NCBI GenBank assembly: GCA_002782905.1
Contig: PFJA01000187.1
Coordinates: forward strand, 5,362 to 14,087
Length of the DNA stretch: 8,726 bases
DNA from: Lysobacterales bacterium CG_4_10_14_3_um_filter_64_11
GTDB lineage: Bacteria; Pseudomonadota; Gammaproteobacteria; Xanthomonadales; Xanthomonadaceae
Reading direction: 5' to 3'
Positions within the stretch are counted from its first letter, which is position 1, and each line of letters opens with the position of its first letter. Below the pieces are notes generated by a model. The model searched no databases and was not told the origin of the DNA. It saw only the letters and a list, made by a program, of their open reading frames with translations. Positions 1 to 5,998 of the stretch are shown here, one piece after another. The translations under genes were made by a program, and so were the position numbers.

Positions 1-1302
1 AAGTTGCAAAAACGCATCGATACGCTGGGCATCAGTGGCTTTGCCAACGAAGCCAATCCGGTGGTGTTCTGGGATCTGTTCGGCAAGCTCGGGCATCCGG
101 TGCGCACCACAGTGTCGGAGATGGGCCCCACCCTGCTGGCGCGGGTGCTGGAACTGAACGATGTGCAGGAAGGGGTGCTGGAAATCGCGTTCCGGCTGGC
201 CGATGATCAGGGCCTGCTGTTGCTCGATCTGGACGACCTGCGCGCGTTGCTCAATCACGTCCTGGAAAACGCCAAGGCGATTTCCGGGCAATACGGTCTG
301 GTCAGCAGTCAGTCGGTTGCGGCGATCCTGCGCGCATTGCTGCGCCTGGAGTCCGACGGCGGCAAGCATTTTTTTGGCGAGCCTGCCTTGGCGCTGGACG
401 ACATCATGCGCCAGGACATGAGCGGGCACGGCATCATCAACCTGCTCGCCGCTGACCAATTGATTCTCAAGCCGCGGCTGTATTCCAGTTTCCTGCTATG
501 GCTGTTGTCGGAGCTGTTCGAGAACCTGCCCGAAGTGGGCGATCTGGAGCAGCCCAAGCTGGTGTTCATTTTCGACGAAGCACATTTGCTGTTCGATGAT
601 TGCCCACCAGCCTTGCGCCAACGCGTGGAGCAAGTGGTGCGGCTGATCCGCTCCAAGGGCGTGGGCGTGTATTTCTGCTCGCAGAACCCCGATGATGTGC
701 CCGACGACGTGTTGAGCCAACTCGGCAACCGCATCCAGCACGCGCTGCGCGCATTCACGCCGCGCGACCAGAAGGCGGTGCGCAGTGCCGCCGAAACCTT
801 TGTCGCCAATCCCAACCTCGATGTCGCAAAAGTGATTTCCGAGCTGGCGGTTGGCGAGGCACTGGTTTCGACCTTGCAGGACAAGGGCGTGCCGATGCCG
901 GTGCAACGCACGCTGATGGCGCCGCCACGCTGCCGCATGGGCACGATCAGCGATGACGAACGTGCCACGGTGCGTGCGCGCAGCCCGGTCGGCAGCCGCT
1001 ACGACAGCGCACTCAATCGCGAGTCGGCGTATGAGGTGCTGGCGCAGCGGGCCAAGGCGATGCCGGAAACTGCCCCGGCAAGCGCCACGACAACACCTGT
1101 GGTCGATACCGGCGCGCACGAGCAAGCAGCCGGCGGCGGTGTCGGCGGCTGGTTCAAGGACATGTTGTTTGGTACCTCGCGCCGGCAAGGCGCGATCGAG
1201 GCAGTCGCCAAGTCCACCATGCGCAGCGTCGGTAACCAGGTCGGCCGACAGATTTTGCGTGGCGTGCTGGGCGGTATCTCCGGCAATACGCGCCGACGCT
1301 GA
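1..1302 (+). CDS. yjgR: YjgR-family (DUF853) HerA/FtsK-like ATPase, 3' part
   Basis: Partial gene: the frame is open from base 1, so the start lies outside the window. YjgR proteins are about 500 residues and carry the Walker A P-loop near the N-terminus; that part is missing here. Counting from base 4, a Walker B stretch KLVFIFDEAHLLF lies at residues 185-197, with D191/E192 as the predicted Mg-ATP pair. It is followed by a sensor-like strand GVYFCSQNPDDVP (221-233) and LGNRIQHALRAFTPRDQKAVR-type sequence from 240. Together these are the family signature. The C-terminus (about 345-432) is a low-complexity Ala/Thr linker followed by a Gly/Arg-rich tail (GGVGGWFKDMLFG and beyond), also usual in the family. 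It is a presumed cytoplasmic NTPase; its cellular role is not settled, and the kinship to HerA/VirB4 translocases is by fold only. It shows no break inside the window. No clear hairpin with a T run follows the stop. Confidence 0.88.
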   Translation, partial: KLQKRIDTLGISGFANEANPVVFWDLFGKLGHPVRTTVSEMGPTLLARVLELNDVQEGVLEIAFRLADDQGLLLLDLDDLRALLNHVLENAKAISGQYGLVSSQSVAAILRALLRLESDGGKHFFGEPALALDDIMRQDMSGHGIINLLAADQLILKPRLYSSFLLWLLSELFENLPEVGDLEQPKLVFIFDEAHLLFDDCPPALRQRVEQVVRLIRSKGVGVYFCSQNPDDVPDDVLSQLGNRIQHALRAFTPRDQKAVRSAAETFVANPNLDVAKVISELAVGEALVSTLQDKGVPMPVQRTLMAPPRCRMGTISDDERATVRARSPVGSRYDSALNRESAYEVLAQRAKAMPETAPASATTTPVVDTGAHEQAAGGGVGGWFKDMLFGTSRRQGAIEAVAKSTMRSVGNQVGRQILRGVLGGISGNTRRR

Positions 1303-1418
1303 AGCGCTACCGGCAATTGTTCGATCGCCAACGCCACCGCGACGCGCTGGTTGACTGCAGGGATATCCGGCGATAAGTTGTTGACCAAGCTTTGGATTCC
1401 TTGCGCCCGTTGGCCATA

Positions 1419-1437
1419 GTATGATGTATTGTCATAC
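1419..1437 (+). promoter_or_regulatory. Inverted repeat over -10-like box upstream of the antitoxin gene
   Basis: GTATGA-N7-TCATAC is a perfect 6-bp inverted repeat (1419-1424 and 1432-1437). It contains TATGAT at 1420-1425, which matches the -10 consensus at five of six bases, although no good -35 lies 16-18 bp upstream. RHH antitoxins commonly bind such palindromes to repress their own operon, so this is the best candidate operator. The assignment is an inference from position and symmetry. The site ends 14 bp before the antitoxin ATG. Confidence 0.5.
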
Positions 1438-1451
1438 CCCGGAGATAAGGC

Positions 1452-1694
1452 ATGAGCAGCGTAAAGGTGGCTATCACCCTCGACCAGGACACGCTGATTC
1501 GCGTCGATAGTTTGGTCTCCAAGAACATTTTCCCCAATCGCAGTCGTGCGATTCAGGCCGCTGTGAGCGAGAAACTGGCGCGCATGGAGCGTGGTCGCCT
1601 CGCGTCCGAGTGCGCCAAACTCGATCCGAAGTTTGAGAAGGCGCTCGCGGAGGAAGGCTTGGGCCAGGAGCTTGAGTCGTGGCCCGAATACTGA
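1452..1694 (+). CDS. mazE: Ribbon-helix-helix MazE-type antitoxin
   Basis: An 80-residue protein with the layout of a MazF-partner antitoxin of the RHH/CopG type. An N-terminal strand (VKVAITLDQDTLIRVDSLV, residues 4-22) should pair in a dimer to form the DNA-contacting ribbon. It is followed by the helix-turn FPNRSRAIQAAVSEKL (27-42), where N-R-S-R is the usual helix cap. The charged C-terminal half (43-80), ending in ESWPEY, is the part expected to fold on the toxin and block its RNA groove. ATG 1452 is preceded by GGAGATAAGG (1441-1450), a strong ribosome binding site. Its stop overlaps the toxin gene by 16 bp, so the two are co-transcribed and probably translationally coupled. It probably represses its own operon through the inverted repeat at 1419-1437. 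The family is clear; specific pairing with the next gene is inferred from overlap and order. It is of the B. subtilis EndoAI type rather than the AbrB-fold E. coli MazE. Confidence 0.85.
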   Translation: MSSVKVAITLDQDTLIRVDSLVSKNIFPNRSRAIQAAVSEKLARMERGRLASECAKLDPKFEKALAEEGLGQELESWPEY

Positions 1695-2017
1695 GAGGCG
1701 AAATTCGTTGGGCCGATCTTGACCCCATCCGTGGTCGCGAACAGGCTGGCTTGCGTCCGGTACTGATCCTCAGCCACGACGTGTTCAACGAGCGCTCCGG
1801 TACAGTCATCGCGGTTGCTTTGACCAGCCAACCTCAGCGCGCGGGATTTCCCCTCACACACGAACTAAAATCTCCGAGGCTTGCCAAGCATTCGTGGGTC
1901 AAGATCAGCCAGATTCGAACCCTGTCCGTTGAGCGTATCGGCAGGAAGCTTGGTCGCTCCAGCCCGGAGGAGCTTGCGCTGGTCGTCGAGGGTCTGAATG
2001 AGATCATCGGAATCTAA
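1679..2017 (+). CDS. mazF: MazF/PemK-family mRNA interferase toxin
   Basis: A 112-residue MazF-like endoribonuclease. The N-terminus RGEIRWADLDPIRGREQAGLRP is the family hallmark: first strand, then the loop running into the G-x-x-RP strand. R26 (of RP) and T49 in VALTSQP (46-52) align with the conserved Arg and Thr needed for RNA cleavage in MazF. KISQIRTLSVERI (75-87) is the conserved C-terminal strand and turn. Length is normal for the family (about 110-120). The start is GTG 1679: it gives the expected N-terminus and has AGGAG at 1666-1670, 8 nt upstream, inside the antitoxin gene. The toxin would cut mRNA at short sequence motifs when the labile antitoxin is lost; the target motif cannot be read from sequence. 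No lesions are visible, so the module looks functional. It lies immediately before an hsdR relic, which suggests it is a passenger of a degraded defence locus. Confidence 0.92.
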   Translation: MARILRGEIRWADLDPIRGREQAGLRPVLILSHDVFNERSGTVIAVALTSQPQRAGFPLTHELKSPRLAKHSWVKISQIRTLSVERIGRKLGRSSPEELALVVEGLNEIIGI

Positions 2018-2018
2018 C

Positions 2019-2043
2019 GATAAGCGTTTATCTGGCGCGCCAG
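2019..2043. other. Two adjoining palindromes after the toxin stop
   Basis: Directly behind the mazF stop are GATAA-GCGT-TTATC (2019-2032) and the perfect 12-bp palindrome CTGGCGCGCCAG (2032-2043), sharing one base. They could form small hairpins in the toxin transcript. No T run follows, so they are not a standard intrinsic terminator. They lie between the TA operon and the first recognisable hsdR codons, so they may also mark an old junction. Function unknown. Confidence 0.35.
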
Positions 2044-2105
2044 CGTAGCAACATCCAAGGCGCGGTGCATGGCGCGACAGATAGACCTCGTTGGACTGAA
2101 CCGGC

Positions 2106-3016
2106 GCGGAAATGATGCGGCCGATCCATTCGATGATCGAGTTCAAACAGATCATCGGGCGCGGCACGCGACTTTTCGACGGCAAGGATTACTTCACGAT
2201 TTACGACTTCGTGAAGGCACATCTGAATTTTCAGGACCCGGAGTGGGATGGCCCACCCGAACCGGATGAGCCGTTCCCGAGGTGCGGGCAAAATCGCTGC
2301 GCGTGTGTCGTCACGCCGCCCAAACCCTGCGCCGTGTGCGGCAAAAGTCCGTGCGAATGTCCGAACGAGCCGTGCCCGGTCTGCGGCAAGGTCCGATGCG
2401 TGTGTGGAAAAAGAAGAAAGTGAAAGTGAAACTCGCCGATGGCAAGGAGCGCACCATCCAGCGCATGATGATGACGACGTTCTGGCATCCGGACGGCACG
2501 CCGATGAGTGCGCAGCAGTTCATGGAAATGTTGTTCGGCAAGCTGCCCGACTTTTTCCAGAGCGAGGAAGAACTGCGCGCCCTGTGGAGCGCTCCTGACA
2601 CCCGCGCCAAGCTGCTGCAAGGCCTGGCCGACAAGGATTTCGGCCATGACAAGCTGGTCGCGATGCAGCAACTCATCGACGCCGAAAAATGCGACCTGTT
2701 CGATGTGCTCGCCCACGTAGCCTGCGCGCTCCCGCCAGTGACCCGTGTGGTTCGCGCCGACCATGTGCGGGTGCATATCAATTCCCGATTCAACGCCAAG
2801 CAACAGGCGTTTCTCGATTTCGTGCTCCAGCACTACGTCAGCGAAGGCGTGAAAGAGCGGGAGCGACGCAAACTGTACCCGTTGCTCCGCTTGCAATGTC
2901 GCGACTCCATCGCCGACGCCGTCGCCGATCTAGGCGGCAAACCGGAAGAGATCATCAATGTCTTCGCCGGGTTCCAGCGCTACCTTTACCAGCACACGGT
3001 TGCAGCATCACAGTGA
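2106..3016 (+). pseudogene. hsdR: Type I restriction subunit HsdR, C-terminal relic, frameshifted
   Basis: The remains of an EcoEI-type HsdR, normally about 800 residues. Homology starts abruptly near 2106 (MRPIHSMIEFKQIIGRGTRL) with the last helicase motif, motif VI Q-x-x-GRGTR. It continues through GKDYFTIYDFVKAHLNF and DPEWDGP, then a Cys-rich linker (2283-2405). This first frame hits TGA at 2421-2423. From about 2405 the homology resumes one frame over (WKKKKVKVKLADGKERTIQ) and runs through the EcoEI_R_C domain to LGGKPEEIINVFAGFQRYLY and the stop at 3014-3016. Restoring one base at the A5 run (2408-2412) would join the frames. The N-terminal PD-(D/E)xK nuclease and most motor motifs are absent, no good ribosome binding site precedes ATG 2112, and no hsdM or hsdS lies in the window. 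In the full system HsdR translocates DNA and cuts it; this remnant cannot. The 2018-2105 stretch upstream has stops in this frame and no recognisable coding. Confidence 0.85.
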
Positions 3017-3114
3017 CGGCAGAAAAGCGCGCTAACGAATAAGGTTGGATCGTGCGCAGCCACGCTCCAAACCGTTTGTGGGCGAGTCCAGCCGTGGCGG
3101 GCAGCAGTCGATGT

Positions 3115-3362
3115 CGGAGCCCGCGGCCAGACTCAGCGCCCCGGCAACCCGAACATCCCCTGCGGCGGTTTCGCCAGTGTGGCAATCTGTTCGCTGAGCT
3201 GTTGCCACAGCGCTTGCTCCAGTTCATGCAGATCGCTGAGCACCTGCGACCCGCTGCCGTGGTACCAGCGCAGCCGCGATGCGAAGGTGCTGGCCGCATC
3301 CGCGCCCACGCAGCGGATGAAACGCCCGCTCCAGGCGGTGCTGGCATCCGGCACCAGCGCGT
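3115..3362. repeat. Left copy of a ~250-bp direct repeat flanking the transporter
   Basis: This stretch matches 5751-5998 base for base at a constant offset of 2636, with no gaps and about 18 mismatches counted by eye (about 93% identity). Weaker similarity extends a few bases to the left (from 3108). On the right it fades after about 3362, where the sequence passes into the hydrophobic plus-strand scrap. On the minus strand it encodes the last 71 residues of the DUF2207-like protein plus some 3' flank. It carries no terminal inverted repeats and no target-site duplication that I can see, so it is a segmental duplication rather than an insertion sequence. Confidence 0.93.
3133..3348 (-). pseudogene. 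C-terminal fragment of a DUF2207-like protein (duplicate)
   Basis: The minus strand encodes 71 residues ending at the stop 3133-3135, from DASTAWSGRF to QGMFGLPGR, which match the C-terminus (residues 195-265) of the intact gene at 5769-6566 at 67 of 71 positions. The four changes are E to G, T to I, V to T and G to W, written as intact to fragment. Upstream on this strand the frame stays open to 3540, but the residues are Arg/Gln/His-rich shadow of the plus-strand scrap, not DUF2207-like. No start codon with a ribosome binding site belongs to the fragment, so it is not expected to be expressed as a functional protein. Confidence 0.82.
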
Positions 3363-3372
3363 GGTCGACGGC

Positions 3373-3534
3373 ATGGTGCAGGCCGCCGACCTGCTGTTGC
3401 TGACGATCGGCACGGTGCTGGCGGGATGGCTGCACATCTCGATTGCCGCCGTCGCCGGCGCCACGTTGTTGGTGCTGACGCTGATGGTGTTCGCGCTGGC
3501 GATGCTGTTGCTGCCGGCGGTATGGCCGCTGTGA
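3373..3534 (+). pseudogene. Possible SLC13-type transporter scrap, hydrophobic
   Basis: From ATG 3373 this frame gives 53 residues: about LLLLTIGTVLAGWLHISIAA, then VAGATLLVLT running straight into LMVFALAMLLLPAVWPL and a stop. The first hydrophobic segment resembles the one that opens the second half of SLC13 proteins (compare residues 440-472 of the intact transporter downstream). The end, LLLPAVWPL, resembles the extreme C-terminus LLLVWPL of that transporter. This would fit an SLC13 gene with a large internal deletion. No ribosome binding site precedes the ATG, and the left end abuts the DUF2207 duplicate. Alternatively it is a small two-helix membrane peptide or chance hydrophobic coding. 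The assignment rests on short, low-complexity similarity. The 143 bp after it (3535-3677) hold no gene and no convincing promoter that I can see. Confidence 0.4.
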
Positions 3535-3677
3535 TTTCAAGGGGAAAGATACGCATGATCTTCATGCAACTGTTCGGGTCGATTACCCGCACTTATACCT
3601 GTCTCACCGGCTGCACGGACACGGGCAGGCGTGTTTCCTGACTCCATTCACACTCTACATCAACACCGCGGGTACTT

Positions 3678-5564
3678 ATGACAAACGATCAATGGCTGAT
3701 TCTGGCTATTCTGGCGGCGACTGTAGCCATGTTTCTCTGGGGGCGCTGGCGTCACGACATGGTGGCAGCCGGTGCGCTGCTCGCCTGCGTACTCACCGGA
3801 CTTATCACCCCTACCGAGGCCTTCATCGGTTTCGGCCATCCGGCAGTGATCACGGTGGCCTGCGTGCTCATACTGAGCCGAGGCCTGCAAAACGCGGGAG
3901 CGGTCGATGCCTTGACGCGCACCATGCTGCCCGCCAAAGCGGGGCGCCTCGTGAGCCTTGCCGCGCTGATGGGTCTGGGCGCCTTGTTGTCTGGTTTCAT
4001 GAACAACGTCGGTGCCATGGTGCTGTTGATGCCGGTGGCCATCCACGTCTCACAGCGCCTCGAACTCGCCCCGGGGCAGGTGCTGATGCCACTGGCTTTC
4101 GGCACGATTCTCGGCGGCATGACCACGCTCATCGGCACGCCGCCCAACCTGATCGTATCCAGCTTTCGCACCGACACCGGTATGGGTAGTTTTTCGATGT
4201 TCGATTTCACGCCCGTCGGTCTGGCCGTCGCGGTGGCCGGAGTATTGTTCGTCGCGCTGGTCGGCTGGCGTCTCGTGCCATCTCGGGAGCGGTCGGGTGT
4301 CGAAGGATTCGAATCCGGCGCCTACATCACCGAAGTCCGGGTGCAGGAAGGAAGCAAGGCCGATGGCATGAGCCTGCGTGAAATTGAAACCAAACTCGAT
4401 AATGTCGACGCGCAGATCATCGGCATCGTGCAGAAAGAGGTCAAGCTCATCGCAGCCAACCCGGGGCGCCGAGTGCACACCGGTGACATTCTAATGATCG
4501 AGGCAGAAGCCGAGTCCCTGACCGATGTGCTGTCCATTCTGGGTCTCAAACTCGAGGAGTCAGTCAAGCCGGACGAAACTGAAGAAACGGAACCCGCCGA
4601 TACTCCAAAAACGAAAGACACAAAGAGTGGCACGGGCAAACGGGCATCCGAGGATGCGGAAGACGCCGAGGCGGCAGCGGCCGAAACTGACACGCCGACA
4701 AAATCCGGCGATGTGGTCCTGATGGAGCTTGTCGTGCGGCCCGGCTCGCCGCTGTCTGGCCGCTCGGCAAGCGACATCCTGTTGCGAACGCGTTACGGGA
4801 TCAATATGCTCGCGCTGTCCCGCGAAGGCCACCGCTCGATGAAGCGCCTGCGGTCCATCGCCATCCAGTCCGGCGACCTGATGTTGATGCAGGGCCCGCC
4901 GGAGTCGATTGCCGAATTCGCGGCCGACAACGCCTGCGTGCCGCTTGCCCAGCGGGAGTTCCGCATTCCCGACAAACGCAAGATATGGGAAGCAAGCCTG
5001 ATCATGCTCTTCGCCATTGGCGGCGCCGCATTCGGGCTGTTGCCGGCAGCCATATCGTTTGCGGTTGGCGTGCTCGCTTCGATGGCGCTGCGCACCGTGC
5101 CACCACGACAGGTTTATGAGGCGATCGATTGGCCTGTCATCGTGTTGCTGGGCGCGCTCATTCCGGTCGCGGGTGCCATGGAAGCCACCGGCACGGCCGA
5201 TCTCATTGCCCGTTTCCTGATCGAGAACGTGGCACAAGGCCACACCATTGTCGGGCTGGTATTGATTCTCGTGGTCACGATGTTCCTGTCGGATCTGATG
5301 AACAACGCCGCCACAGCCGCCGTGATGTGTCCCATCGCCATCGGCACCGCCTCGGCATTGGGCGTGAACCCCGATTCGTTTCTCATGGCGGTAGCGATTG
5401 GTGCCTCCTGCGCGTTCCTGACGCCGATCGGGCATCAGAACAACACCCTGATCCTCGGCCCGGGCGGCTTCCGCTTTGGTGATTACTGGAAGTTGGGTCT
5501 GCCGCTGGAAATCGTCGTGGTTGCCATTTCGGTGCCGATGCTGCTGCTTGTCTGGCCGCTGTGA
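3678..5564 (+). CDS. SLC13/DASS-family anion transporter with two RCK_C domains
   Basis: A 628-residue inner-membrane permease of the divalent anion/Na+ symporter (SLC13/CitT) type. The N-terminal membrane half (about 1-200) carries SGFMNNVGAMVLLMPVA (105-121) and GTPPNLIVSS (153-162). The C-terminal half (about 437-628) repeats this as SDLMNNAATAAVMCPIA (538-554) and PIGHQNNTLILGPGGF (583-598). These paired hairpin motifs form the substrate and cation sites in the family. Between the halves are two cytoplasmic RCK_C/TrkA_C domains (about 213-292 and 346-428), joined by a linker of about 50 residues very rich in Glu, Asp, Lys and Thr (293-345). Bacterial members with TrkA_C domains are often annotated as sulfate or other anion carriers; the substrate here cannot be told from sequence. 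ATG 3678 has only a weak GCGGGT ribosome binding site. The gene is intact and sits between the two copies of the 250-bp repeat. It has no obvious operon partner. Confidence 0.9.
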   Translation: MTNDQWLILAILAATVAMFLWGRWRHDMVAAGALLACVLTGLITPTEAFIGFGHPAVITVACVLILSRGLQNAGAVDALTRTMLPAKAGRLVSLAALMGLGALLSGFMNNVGAMVLLMPVAIHVSQRLELAPGQVLMPLAFGTILGGMTTLIGTPPNLIVSSFRTDTGMGSFSMFDFTPVGLAVAVAGVLFVALVGWRLVPSRERSGVEGFESGAYITEVRVQEGSKADGMSLREIETKLDNVDAQIIGIVQKEVKLIAANPGRRVHTGDILMIEAEAESLTDVLSILGLKLEESVKPDETEETEPADTPKTKDTKSGTGKRASEDAEDAEAAAAETDTPTKSGDVVLMELVVRPGSPLSGRSASDILLRTRYGINMLALSREGHRSMKRLRSIAIQSGDLMLMQGPPESIAEFAADNACVPLAQREFRIPDKRKIWEASLIMLFAIGGAAFGLLPAAISFAVGVLASMALRTVPPRQVYEAIDWPVIVLLGALIPVAGAMEATGTADLIARFLIENVAQGHTIVGLVLILVVTMFLSDLMNNAATAAVMCPIAIGTASALGVNPDSFLMAVAIGASCAFLTPIGHQNNTLILGPGGFRFGDYWKLGLPLEIVVVAISVPMLLLVWPL

Positions 5565-5569
5565 CCGTG

Positions 5570-5582
5570 CACCCAGCGGGTG
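5570..5582 (+). terminator. Weak hairpin just after the transporter stop
   Basis: CACCC-AGC-GGGTG forms a perfect 5-bp stem with a 3-nt loop, starting 6 nt after the transporter stop codon. No T run follows (ATTCC), so it is at best a weak or partial terminator. It is listed because it is the only compact hairpin in the gap to the convergent DUF2207-like gene. The rest of that gap (5583-5768) shows no gene. Confidence 0.25.
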
Positions 5583-5750
5583 ATTCCATGGCGTCAGGCG
5601 TATTTTGCAAGCAGTCCGATTTCTCACACGCAGCAGCACATGGCGGAGCCGTTCCGTTCGCATGCTGCTGGCGGCTCTGAACACAGCCCAGACGGTCCAC
5701 TCCCGGGTTACGCCTTCATCCGCTCAAGGGCGAGCGTACGCGGTTGACGG

Positions 5751-5998
5751 CGGAGCGCGTGGCCAGACTCAGCGCCCCGGCAGCCCGAACATCCCCTGCG
5801 GCGGTTTCGCCAGTGTGGCAATCTGTTCGCTGAGCTGCTGCCCCAGCGCTTGCTCCAGTTCGTGCAGATCGCTGAGTACCTGCGACCCGCTGCCGTGGTA
5901 CCAACGCAGCCGCGATGCGAAGACGCTGGCTGCATCGGCGCCCACGCAGCGGGTGAAACGCTCGCTCCAGGCAGTGCTGGCATCCAGCGCCAGGGCGT
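5751..5998. repeat. Right copy of the ~250-bp direct repeat, inside the DUF2207-like gene
   Basis: The partner of 3115-3362 at an offset of 2636 bp. It comprises the last 77 or so codons of the intact minus-strand DUF2207-like gene and 18 bp beyond its stop. Because this copy continues into a complete reading frame on its right while the left copy does not, this is the resident copy and the left one is the truncated duplicate. Within the shared 71 codons there are 13 base differences, of which 8 are silent. Confidence 0.93.

Noticed and set aside
309..1188. Long minus-strand open frames opposite the yjgR-family gene
   Set aside because: They are antisense shadows in GC-rich coding DNA. The plus frame carries a recognisable Walker B and family motifs, while the minus frames give Arg/Ser- or His-rich sequence with no family resemblance.
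2403..2423. Programmed -1 frameshift producing a full HsdR
   Set aside because: The sequence is not an X-XXY-YYZ slippery heptamer in the upstream frame (GGA AAA AGA), and the gene lacks its 5' part, so there is nothing for recoding to rescue.
2231..2896. Minus-strand open frame of 221 codons across the hsdR relic
   Set aside because: The plus-strand frames match HsdR on both sides of the frameshift, and the minus product is His/Gln-rich with no recognisable domain.
3010..3060. Possible recombination or attachment site after the hsdR relic (GCTAACGAATAAGG)
   Set aside because: It does not fit the attC core rules, no tRNA end or integrase is nearby, and no matching second copy is seen.
5631..5670. 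CAGCAGCA ... TGCTGCTG inverted repeat after the transporter gene
   Set aside because: Arms of only 8 bp with a 24-nt loop and no T run. Such simple GC-rich repeats arise by chance, so I do not call a terminator.
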